Shown piece after piece: positions 1 through 12,600 of a stretch of 64,000 nucleotides of DNA; within the stretch, counting starts at the first letter, position 1; every line of letters starts with the position of its first letter. The notes beneath the pieces were generated by a model, which saw only the letters and a list, made by a program, of their open reading frames with translations, was not told the DNA's origin and did not search any database. A program made the translations under genes and the position numbers. The DNA comes from Dryomyza anilis (taxonomy: Eukaryota; Arthropoda; Insecta; Diptera; Dryomyzidae). Where the stretch lies: NCBI GenBank assembly GCA_951804985.1, contig OX638134.1, positions 7,014,790 through 7,078,789 on the forward strand, given 5' to 3'.

Positions 1-560
1 AATTATTAAACATTAATAGAACATTATAATTATAGTAGTTGATATAAAATATTAAAAGTGTAAGAACCATTTTACTAAAACTTTGTATTTAATGTTTGCA
101 GAAAATATCAAAAAATGTAATGAATTAATTAAATGTTTGTACAAAATATGAAATGATTAACAAATATATTTTATGTTTATTGGAAATACATAAAATTTGC
201 TGAAATTTTTATAGTTTATTAAAAATATTAATAATTTGTTAAAAGTATAAAAAGTTTGTAGAAATTATAACAATTTTATAAAACATATTAATTTATTTGT
301 GATTGAAAGAAAATAATAAAAGTATGAGAAACATTTTAGAAAACATTAAATATTTGTAGTTAATATTAAATAATTGTTTAACATATTAAGCATTTCAAAA
401 TGCAAAATATTATATAAAATAATATTAAATTTTTTTTTTTTGAAAAATTCTATAAATATATTTTTTTTAATATTTTATAATTAAATTATAAAATATATAT
501 TTTTTAAAATTTCAATTTATAGTACATAATCAATAGAATTTTATCCAATTCAATTTATAT
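1..560. repeat. Decayed AT-rich minisatellite in a channel intron
   Basis: Intronic sequence left of the Cys-loop exon, with degenerate units resembling aaaagtttgtagaaattata mixed with AT-rich DNA. It belongs to the same family as the better preserved arrays at 1.4-3.2 and 5.0-6.0 kb. No coding signal is seen. Confidence 0.5.
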
Positions 561-576
561 GTTAACTAATACTCAC

Positions 577-659
577 TGCTTTCCATTGAAAATGAACATT
601 TCGGATCATCGAATGGAAAAATGTGCAGACTTCCTTGGCATGATAGAATTAAGTGACGC
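577..659 (-). CDS. pHCl-1: pHCl-1 exon containing the Cys-loop
   Basis: An 83-nt exon between acceptor ttaacttacag and donor gtgagt. It reads RHLILSC-QGSLHIFPFDDPK-CSFSMES, with exactly 13 residues between the two cysteines and the FPFDxxxC signature of Cys-loop receptors. The Phe-Pro-Phe-Asp core is intact. The last base starts a codon completed beyond the window. Confidence 0.95.
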
Positions 660-3600
660 CTGTAAGTTAATAAATAAATAAAATCAATTAATAAGTTCTA
701 AGAATTTAGAATTTTATAAAATAAAAGAAATTTTATGAAATAAAAGAATATATTTTTCAATTAAAGTAATAATCTATGAACATAAAGAGCAAAAACATAT
801 TTAATTAATATAATAAGTTGATATTCAAGCTACTTCTACATAAATATTCCCACAAATTATTTTTGGGAATATTTATTCACACAAATTATTCCCTGATTGA
901 AATTCAAGTAACTAGTTAAATTATATAAATGAAATTTAAGTTTTAATTTTACAACAAGTTTTTGAATTTTAATATAAAGTTGATAATTTCTATCTGTTCA
1001 TTTTAAAAAAGACATTGTAATCTACATTTTTTAAGTTGTAAATTAAATTTAAAATTAATGCTTATATAAGTAATTTAATTACAGTATAAGTGAGGTAATT
1101 TGGTGCGTTTTTTGAATTGACATTTTTAAATGTTAACGAATTAAAAACTTACGCAAATAATAAATTATTATATTTCGTAAAATATTTCAATATTTAATAT
1201 TTATAACTTAATTATAGAAAAATATGTTTAATATTTAAAACATTTCTTTGTGGTTGTTTATATATTTTAATTACATTTTTTGGGAATTGCACAACATGTT
1301 ATTAATTCATTTTGCAAATGAAATGGATTCCAAATATTGTAGTTTAAATGGTATGACATAAAAAAATGTTGATGGGCGCTGACAACAAATTTTAAATCAA
1401 GAGTTTAAAGAATATTCAAAGTTTGTTGAATATATGAAAAGTTTGTAGAATTTATAAAAAGTTTCAAGAAATTTTAAAAAATTGTAGAAATGATTTGTAG
1501 AATTTCTCAAAAAGTTTGTCGAAATTAATATGGAATTTGAAACACATATTACGAGTTGAGATTATGTTCAAAATTTGTTGTATGTATTAATAAATTGTTT
1601 CAAATATTAAAAGTTTGAAGAAAATGTAACAAAATTTTGTTAAAAATATAAATAGTTTAAGTCAGTAGAAACTAAATAAACTATAATTGTAGGAAATGAA
1701 ATAATTTTAAAGATTTTAGAAAATATTAAATATAAGAAGTTTAAAGTATATTCAAAGTTTGTTGAATATATGAAAAGTTTGTAGAAATTATAAAAAAAAT
1801 TTAGATATTATAAAATAGTTTGTAGAAATCATAAAAAATGTTTGTAGAAATTATAAAAAAATAAGTAGAAATAAAGAAGAGTTTGTAAAACATGTCAAGA
1901 GCTTTAAAGGATGTTCATAGATTTTTGAATATATTTAAAGTTTTTTAAAAATATTTAAAGTAGTTAAAAAATCTGTAAAAATTATAAAAATGTTTGTAGA
2001 AATTATAAAAAGTTTGTAGAAATAAAAAAGAGTGTGTACAACATATCAAGAGTTTTAAAGTGTGTTCACAGTTTGTAGAATATATTAATAATTAATTAAA
2101 AGCATATAAAAAAGTTTGTAGAAATTATAAAATTTTTTTAGATATTATAAAATAGTTTGTAGAAATCATAAAAAATGTTTGTAGAAATTATAAAAAAATA
2201 AGTAGAAATAAAGAAGAGTTTGTAAAACATGTCAAGAGCTTTAAAGAATGTTCAAAGATTGTTGAATATATTTAAAGTTTCTTAAAAATATTTAAAGTAT
2301 ATAGAAATAATTAAAAAGTCTGTAAAAATTATAAAAATGTTTGTAGAATTATAAAAAGTTTGTAGAAATAAAAAAGAGTTTGTACAACATATCAATAGTT
2401 TTAAAGTGTGTTCACAGTTTGTAGAATATATTAATAATTAATTAAAAGTATATTAAAAACGTTTGTAGAAATTATAAAAAAATTTTAGATATTATAAAAT
2501 AGTTTGTAGAAATCATAAAAAATGTTTGTAGAAATTATAAAAAATAAGTAGAAATAAAGAAGAGTTTGTAAAACATATCAAGAGCTTTAAAGGATGTTCA
2601 AAGATTGTTGAACATATTTAAAGTTTTCTAAAAATATTTAAAGTATATAGAAATAATTAAAAAGTTTGTAAAATTTATAAAAATGTTTGTAGAAATTATA
2701 AAAAGTTTGTAGAAATAAAAAAGAGTGTGTACAACATATCAAGAGTTTTAAAGTGTGTTCACAGTTTGTAGAATATATTAATAATTAATTAAAAGTATAT
2801 AAAAATGTGTCGAAATTATTAAAAAAGTTTGAAGAAAATATGAATAGTGATAGAAAAATGTGTAATAGTGATAGATTATATAAAAAGTTTGTTAAAATTA
2901 AGAATAATTTGTAAAACATGTCAACGGTTTGAAGGATGTTCAAAGTTTGCTGAATACATTAATAGTTCGTTTAAAATATTAAAAGTTCGTAGAAATTATA
3001 AAAAAAAGTTTGTAGAAAGTAAAATTTATCAAGAGTTTAAAGTATATTTTAATTTTTTAGAATATATTAATTTTTAATTAAAAATATTAAAATTATATTG
3101 AAATTATTAAAAATTTGTATGATTAAGAAGAGTTTGTAAAACATATGAAAAATTTTAATAGGGTTTTCAGAGTTTATAAAATATATTAATAATTTGTTAA
3201 AATTTTGTAGATAGTATAAATAGAAAAGTTGGTGGAATATAAAAACTTTTAAAAAAAAAAAAAAAAAATAATAATACTAATTAAAAATAAGTAAAAAAAA
3301 ACCAAATAAAAAATACTAATTAAAAATAAGTAAAAAAAAACAAATAAAAAATAAAAAAAAAAAACAAATAAAAAATAAAAAAAAACAGTAAAAATAAATA
3401 AAACACAAATAAATAAAATAAAACATAAAAGTAAAATTAAAAGAAATAATAAAATAATACTTTAAATAAAAATAAAATAAAAATGAATATTGTCACCCAG
3501 TGTGCCACTATATTTTTTTTTTTGGTTTGTTTTGCATAATTCGGCATATTAACAGAATAATTTCATGTATAATTTTTTATTCACTTTATATATTATTTTT

Positions 3601-6600
3601 TTATTTTATTATTATATAAAATTTGCATATATTTTTTTTACGACTATTACTTTGTGCGCATTTTTCGACATTTATTGATGCTGTTGCCTGACGCATGCCG
3701 CCTGAGCGACAACTAAGTTGTTTTGTTAATACAAAACTCAATGGAATAAAATTAAAATTTACATTTTTAAGCACTTTGTGCAAAACAAACGCACGCACAC
3801 CCCAGACACTTACCTCATTGCGTACGTAATGGTCCCGTTCCGATAAATCCTTAAAGCGAAATGCATTGGTATGATGGGGTCCTTGAAGTCGCCGTGCATT
3901 ATGAAGTACGTGTCTGGCGTCCAGATGTTGTCGTGATGATGCAATGCGTTCAGATAATCGTACTGCGATTTATTGCCGTACTGCAGACGTGGATCGTTCC
4001 ACTGCTGATTCAGCAAAAACTCTACTTCGTATTTCTGCAGTTATAGAAAATACAAAATGTGCTAAAATAAAATCTGTAACTAGAGGAAAATCACTGCGGA
4101 CTCACCAAACTGGACTCGTCCGGCGATGCTAAACTAAGTAGTAACACATTTACATTAACGGTTAGGGTGCCTGCGAAAAGACCATTAAATAATTTACGTT
4201 TTTATCAGTTTTTGGACATAGTGCTGCGGAAGTACATTAATTAAATGAAACTATAGTGGAACGGTAATGCAGAAATACGTGCAAAAGAATTTCAGATGTA
4301 GCGAAAGCGCTTTAAAATTTAATTTAAAAAATATATGAATTTGATAAAATAATAATTAAAGTTAAATAATTTAATAATATTAAAAAAAATCAAGTTAAAA
4401 TTTATTTAAATTTAAATGTTTTTAAATTGCACTAAAAAATATATTTATTTTGGAAATTTATAAAAAACGTAAAAAAAAATATTTTTATTAAAAATCTGTA
4501 GAAAATAGTAAAAGTTTGTTGAAAATATTAAATATTTTCATAATAATTTTAACAATATTTTGTTGTTTAATTAGACTGTGTCAAATCCGTCAATTTTGTA
4601 ATGACTGCAACTTTAGCAAGTCAAAATATTATTACGAATTTGTAAAACATAAGAAAAGTTCGTTGAAAATATTAAAAGTTTATAGAATTATTAAAATGTT
4701 TTTATAATATTTATTATTATACAAATATACTTATTTTATGTTGTAGAAAATATATAAAATTTGTTGATATTATTAAACTTTGTAGAAAATATTTGTAAAA
4801 AATGTTTAAAGTTTCTTGGTATTTATTATTTCAATTTAATGACCTCGATTGAGTAATTCAAAATGTAGTTGTTCAAGGTCCTCTCATTACAAATTGGTTG
4901 TTTTATATCAATAACATTGAACAATTTGAAGGTTTGCAGATGAAGATTATAAAAAATATGTACAATTTATTGAAATTATAAACATTACAAGTGCAGCATT
5001 TCAAAACAATAATTTAGATTTGTAGAAAATATGAAGAGTTTGTAATATTAAGAATATTAAAAATATTTTTAAGATTGTAAAAAATTTATGAAATTTTGCT
5101 TTAGATAAAATGTTTAAATAAGTTAAAAATAATAAAAGTTTGTAGATAAAATTAAAAATTGAGATTAAAAAATAAACGTATTTATTACAATTTTATAGAA
5201 ACTAATAAGAGTTTATAATACATATTAAGAGACTTAAATCATATAGAAAATATTAATTATTTGTTTGTAATTATAAAAGTTTGTTGAAATTAGAAAAAGT
5301 TTGTTTGAAATTATATAACAAGTTGGTTGAAATTAGAAAATTTTGTTGAAATTAGAAAAAGTTTGTTGAAATTATAAAAATTTGGTTGAAATTAAAAAAA
5401 GGTTTGGTGATATTATAAAAAGTTTGTTGAATTAAAAATAGTTTGTTGAAACTATAAAAAGTTTGTTGAAATTATAAATAGTTTTTTGAAATTATAAAAT
5501 GTTTGAGAAAGTTTGTTGAAATTAGAAAAAGTTTGTTGAAATTATATAAAAAGTTTGTTAAAATTAAAAAAAGTTTGTTGAGATTAGAAAAAGTTTGTTG
5601 AAATCATATAAATAGTTTGTTGAAATTATAAAAAGTTTGTTGAAATTAGAAAAAGTTTGTTGATGTAATAAAAAGTTAATTGAAATTAAAATTATATAAA
5701 AAGTATGTTCAAATAAATTTTTTTTTGTTGAAATTAGAAAAAGTTTGTTGAAATTATAAGAAGTTGGTTGAAATTATAACAAAATTTTGAAATTATAAAA
5801 AGTTTGACGAAATTATAAAAAGTTTGTTGAAATTATATAAAAAGTTTGTTGAAATTATAAAAAGTTTGCTGATGTAATAAAAAGTTGGTTGAAATTATAA
5901 ATATTTTGTTAAAATTATAAAAAGTTGGTTGAAATTATAAATAGTTTGTTGATATTAAAAAAAGTTGGTTGAAATTATAATTAAAAAATTAAAATAAAAC
6001 GATAATAAAAAATGTTTGCAGAGAACGCTGAAAATTTTTTTTTATATGAAATGATTGCATAGTTAGCAATTTAAAAATATAAAATTCTAAAAATATTTAA
6101 GAAATATTTATTAAAATTTAATACAAAATTGAAAGAATGTTGAAACATTAATTAGAAAAAGTTGGAGCAAATTAAAACTAAATATATTAAAATGTTAAAG
6201 CATATTAGTAACGCACCGCGATTATGGGATCTCATGGAGTTTGTTGAGGACTCTTTTGCCATATCCGGCGATGACAAACCACAGCAAAAGTCTTCATCTG
6301 CAAAGCGTAGAATAGGTTGTTTTTTTAATTTATAATTTAGGTTGTTTTTTTAATTTATAATTTCCTTTTTTTTTTCAAATATTAAAAAATAAATAAATAC
6401 AAAAAGTTAAATTTTTGGGAATTGAACAATTTATTGAAATTAGATAAAATTAAAATATATAAAATACTAATGATTTTCATAATAAACAAAAAAATATTTA
6501 ATAATGTTAATAATATATTTAGAAATAACTTGGAAGGTTTGAATCTCGATTTAATTGTACCCTGTATACAAAAATCAGATATCTAGTTCGGTTGTATAGT

Positions 6601-9600
6601 TTTTTATTTTAAATGGGCTTTAAAGTTGTATGGAATACTAAGTGATAAAATTGAATATAGGTACGAAAGAAAATTTTGAATGTTGATCTATTTTTAATTT
6701 TTCTATTAAAGTTATAAATGCTAAGGGCACTGCTAAGGGCACTGTTAAATGCACTGTTATGCATACTGTTAATATCATTTTAATTGAAATTTAATGACAC
6801 TGTTAATAGCACTTTAATGGCACTGTTAATAGCACTGATAATGGCACTGTTAATAACACTGATAATGGCACTGTTAATTTTACTTTTCGAACTCTGTAAT
6901 ATACATTATCAGGGAACTGCATAGGTCACTATGAAGAGAACTATTAATTGCTAAGTGTACTGTTAATGGCACTGTTGTCGGCACTGTTAATGGCACTGTG
7001 TAGGGCACTTTTAGTGGTACCATTTCGGACTCTGCAAAATACACTATCAAGCAACTATGAAGGGCACTATTAAGGGTACCATTAGGCCACTATAAAGAGC
7101 ACTATTAAGACCAGTATTAAGGGCTCTGTATTAAGGGAACTGTTACGAGCTCTGTTGAGAGTACTGTTAAGTGCACTGTTAATGGCTACATTATTCGAAT
7201 TATTAAGGGCAATGGAGGTCACTGTTAAGTGCATTGTAAGGGGGACACTGCTAAAAGGCAATTCCAAAGATACTGTTGGGGATACTATTATGATCTATTT
7301 TATGGTCTATAGTTAAGGACTGTATTAAAAACACTGTTGAGGTATATTTGAAGTGACTTATTAAGAGAACATTTAAAGGCAATATTATGAGCTCTGTAAA
7401 TGGCACTGTTAATGTCACTGTTAACGACATATTAAAGTGATCTGTTTTCAGGCACTGATAAGACCAATGTAAGGGGCATTGTTACTCGAAGCTTTTAATT
7501 TAAGAAGTGCATTAAATGAATTGTTTAAGAATATAATAAACGTGTTTAAGTAAGTACTATATCCTTTTGAAAATCTCCTTAATGGCTACCTTCTAAAGCA
7601 CTTGTGTAGCGAGCTCATTGAAGTTTTCTAACCACTATTTTGTCTTTGTGTGCAGGCATTCAACTGTTATATAACATCGACACACACACAGACATATACA
7701 TATACACAGAAAGAGAGAGAGACACACAAAGACAGACACAAGTTAGCACTTCATTTTAATGGCTGGTCATTGTATGCGTTCGGTTAACATGGGGGGCACT
7801 TTCAATGCAATGCACTTTCGATGCTCTCGCAGTCGCGCACTGAAATGCAATAAAGACAATTGTTTCAATTACGCTGTTGAAGCGCGTAATTTGAGAACGT
7901 GCTGAAATGCGGGCATGAGACCCCAACAGAAAGTGTTTTTTTTAGCAAATTTTTAAGGTTTTAAAGGCTTTAAAAAGCTTTTAAAAAATGTTATATGTGG
8001 AAAAAATAGTCCAAATTATATTTTTGTATAAAATGAAATTGAAAAATTGATTTTTGAGTAAAACTATTTTTTTTTGGTCAAAATTTTATATTTTGATTGA
8101 AATTTTATATTTTGAGTGAAAATTTAATTTTTGATTGTAATTTAAATTTGAGTGATAATTTAAATTTTGAGTGAAATTTAAATTTTGGATTGAAAAATTA
8201 AATTTTAAGTGAAAATTTAAATTTTGAGTGAAAATTTAAATTTTGAGTGAAAATTTAAATTTTGAGTTAAAATATTAATTTTGATTTAAATTTTGAATGA
8301 AAATTTAAATTATTAGTGAACACTTAAATTTTGAGTGAAAATTTAAGTTTTGTGTGAAAATTCAAATTTTGAGTGATAATTTTAATTTTTAGTTTAATTT
8401 GTATTTTGTGCGTAAATTTAAATTTTGAGTGAACATTTAAATTTTGAGTGCAAATTTAAATTTTGAGTGAACATTTAAATTTTGAGTTAAAATTTAAGTT
8501 TTGAGTGAAAATTCAAATTTCGAGTAAAATTTAAATTTTGTGTGAAAATTTAAATTTTGAGTAAAATATTAAATTTTGAGTGAAAATTTAAATTTTGAGT
8601 AAAAATTTAAATATTGAGTGAAAATTTAAATTTTGAGTGAAAATTTAAATTTTGAGTGAACTTTTAAATTTTGAGTGAATGTATAAATTTTGAGTGAAAA
8701 TTCAAGTTTTGAGAGAAAATTTTAATTTTGAGAGAACATTTGAAGAGTGAAAATTAAAATTTTGAATGAAAATTCAAATTTTGAGTGCAAATTTAAATTT
8801 TGACTGAAAATTTAAATTTTAGTGAAAATTTAAAATTTGAGTGAAAATTTAACATTTGAGTGAATATTTTAATTTGGACTAAATATTTAAATTTTCTTTA
8901 AAAATTAAAATTATATTTAAAAATTTTATGAATTAAATAGTAAATTTTTCGAAACTAAACGTAAACTATATTTTGTGTACTGGGTTCTTTCTTTTGTACT
9001 GTTCATTAGTTTTATGGCGCCACAATGCGGCTTGACGCTTCCGGTCCATTTGTTTGAATTGTCTACTTGATACTATTTTTCCTTTCGAAACATAAGGGGC
9101 ACATGGGGGTGGGGGGTTTGATAATGGTAATGTTGCTGTTAATGCAATTGCAGTTATATTTGTTGTTGTTATTGTTTCTGGGGGTTTATTTTTTGCTGTT
9201 AATTTAGTGCTTATTGCAATGCATTGGTGGGCATTAAGAAAACTTTCTTTAATTGATATTAAAACATAAAACAATACGCAAGCAAATACAAAAAAAATTA
9301 ATAGAAGACAGACGCATTTTTGTAATGAAAAAAATGGTTGAAGATTTTATTTCTCTAAAACTTACCGTTTACCGGTGGCAGCAGTCGTTTGTCGTAGCGC
9401 TTTTTCTCCAACAGCAGATCGAGTATCTCTTTGTCCGAACTTGATTCGTCAAATCTGCGAAGAGAATATTTAAAGGAAAACAAGGAAAAACAACAAATTA
9501 ATTAAAAAAACATAAGAAAACGACAAGAGATAGTGTTAATTAATGCAAAAACATTAAGTATTAACAAAATAACTTTTTAACTATTAAAATTTAAATAATT

Positions 9601-12600
9601 TAAATTGGTTTATTTTACATTTTTTTAATAGTATTAACAGCATTGCAAGTATGTTAAAGTTTTATAGTAATGAAAAAGAATGATTGATATACAAAGTGGT
9701 TTTGTTATGTTTTTAACAAATGTCTTAGTTGATTTGACAGCCTGATTAGTAGTTTAACTGTTGCACTAACAAAAATTAAAGTTGCCACAACTGAATATCA
9801 TGGTTTTAGAGCAGTTACTGAAATGATAGATTCACTATAATTGACAAATATCATAGTTAACTTGATGAAATGATTTGTAGTACGGCTAAAATACTGTTGA
9901 ACTAACAGAATTTGATGTTGCCTCAACTCAATGTCATGATTTTTAAAACAGTGACTGATATGTAAAATTTACAATATGTGACAAATATTAAAGTAAACTT
10001 GAGTGATGGATACAGTTGAAATAACAAAACTTAAAGTTTCCTCTATTGAATATCATGGCTTTTTGGAGCAGTGACTGAAATGATAGATTTACTATGTTGT
10101 ACATTAAAAATTTAGATTTAAAAGTTCATAACAACAAAACAATAATTTTCAATAATATAACATAACATAATTTTCATGCAAATTTTAGTAGTGCATAGTG
10201 GTTAGTAGCAAAGTCATTGGTTAGTACAAATCTATAAAAAAATCAAATTAGATAAAAATACGACACATTTTAAAGCAAATCAAATTTATATTTTTTTAAT
10301 ATTAAAATTTAAAAAAAAATTCAAATAACTTTAAGTATAATTTGATTTTTTTTTATGAATTTTTGATTAAAATTTAATTTTTGAACGTTTTTTTATTTTT
10401 TTTTTTATTTTTTTTTATACTTTTTTAAATTTTTTATATTCATGGACAATTTAAAGTTAACATTAAAAATAAAGATTACTTTTTTGATAAAAATGTAAAA
10501 AGTTGATTTTATTTTTTTTTGTATTTTTATTTTATTTGCTTTTTTATAATTTAATTTTTTTTTTATTTTATTTTATAATTTTTTTTTTATTTATAAATTA
10601 ATTTTTATTTAAAAATTAAAATAGTTTCAAATAAAAAAAAATCTTTGGCAATAAATTTTATTATAATAATAATTTTTGAAATAAATATATATATTTTTTT
10701 AAATATTTTCGAAATTTTGAAAAAGTTGTTTTGAACTTTATGTGAATAACTTACTTCGACCAATCGATGCCTTGACTGTAAATAAATTAAGAAAAAGAGA
10801 ACAAAAATCATGTTGGTGTAATGTGTGTGTGGAGGATGCAATAAAGATAAAGAGAGAGATATATAGAAAGACATACAGACTACAATTGGGACTTAAAAAT
10901 AGTAAAATAGTTCAAGTGAGATTAAATTGTGTTTTAAAGTGAGAAAGATCAAAAGTGCTTAAGAGCTCTAGAAGTATTACAAAGAAAAATTTTCTAATGA
11001 ATTACAATAAAAAAAAATCTTCTAAAAAAGTTTATTTAATGATAAAGATTTGTTTAAATTTATTAATTAGAATTATAACTCAACCAACATATCCAACTGA
11101 TCGATATACGAAGTGATCGATGTACAAAATTATGATGCATGATGAAAAATGAATGATAAATGATGAATGATGAATGATAAATGATAAATGATAAATGACA
11201 AATGATAAATGATAAATGATAAATGATAAATGATAAATGATAAATGATAAATGATAAATGATAAATGATAAATGATAAATGATAAATGATAAATGATAAA
11301 TGATAAATGATGAATGATAAATGATAAATGATAAATAATAAATAATAAATGATAAATAATAAATGATAAATAATAAATGATAAATAATAAATGATAGATG
11401 ATAAATGATAAATGATAAATAATAAATAATAAATGATAAATGATAAATGATAAATGATCAATGATCAATGAAAAATAATAAATGATAAATAATAAATTAT
11501 AAATAATAAATGATAAATAATAAATGATAGATGATAAATGATAAATGATAAATAATAAATGATAAATGATAAATAATAAATTATAGGTGATAAATGAAAA
11601 ATGATAAATAATAAATGATAGATGATAAATAATAAATGATAAATGATAGATGATAAATGGTAAATAATAAATGATAAATAATAAATGATACAATGATGAT
11701 GAATGATGAATAATGATGGGTGGTGAATGATGATTTGCGAATGATGATGGATGTCGATGATGTTTGATTGATGATGATTTGCGAATGATGATGGATGTCG
11801 ATGATGTTTGATTGATGATGATAAATGATGTATGTTTGATTGTACACATAAACAAATTCATCAATATTATGCACTTTCCTACCAGCTAACAGATTCATCA
11901 TATTGATACCAACGTTCATTAAATGACATATTGCATTCATTATATATTTCAACTTTTTTATACTATCGAACATCATAGTGAAGAACGAAATATTCAATAC
12001 AATGAACTTGAATCGTCATATTGATGAATTTAATCATAATATTTATGAATAATATAACATTGTTCATAATATTCAATATGATGATATCGTTGAAGTAATA
12101 TTTTTTTCAAAACAAATTTTAAAAAAATTTAAAAAAAAAATATTCCGCTAGAAAAATTTTTTTCGAAAAAAAAAATCATTTAAAATTATTTTTCAAAAAA
12201 AAAAAAAAAATGTTCGTAAAAAAATATTTCTGAAAATAACAAAATTTGAAATTATTTTTCAAAAAAAAAAAAAAATTTTTTTTTTCGTAAAAAAATATTT
12301 CTGAAAATAACAAAATTTGTGCGAAAACATTTTTTTTTTCGAAAAAAAAATATTAAAAAATAATGTTTTAAAAAAAAACAATTTTTTTTTCGAATACATT
12401 TTTTTCGATATAAAAATGTTGAATTAGATATATGTTTTGCTTAATGATTAATGACGATGGAATGATGCAAGACCTTAGATGGATGTTCAGTTATGAATGA
12501 TATTGTGTGGAGGATGGCTGATAGATGATGTATGAATGATAAATGATAAAAAAATATGATGAGGATTGATGAGTTATGAATAATGATTGATAAATGATTA

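Noticed and set aside
11063..11997. Minus-strand open frames of 132, 244 and 138 codons
   Set aside because: They are readings of the aaatgat heptamer array, with no domain and with overlapping frames open at once.
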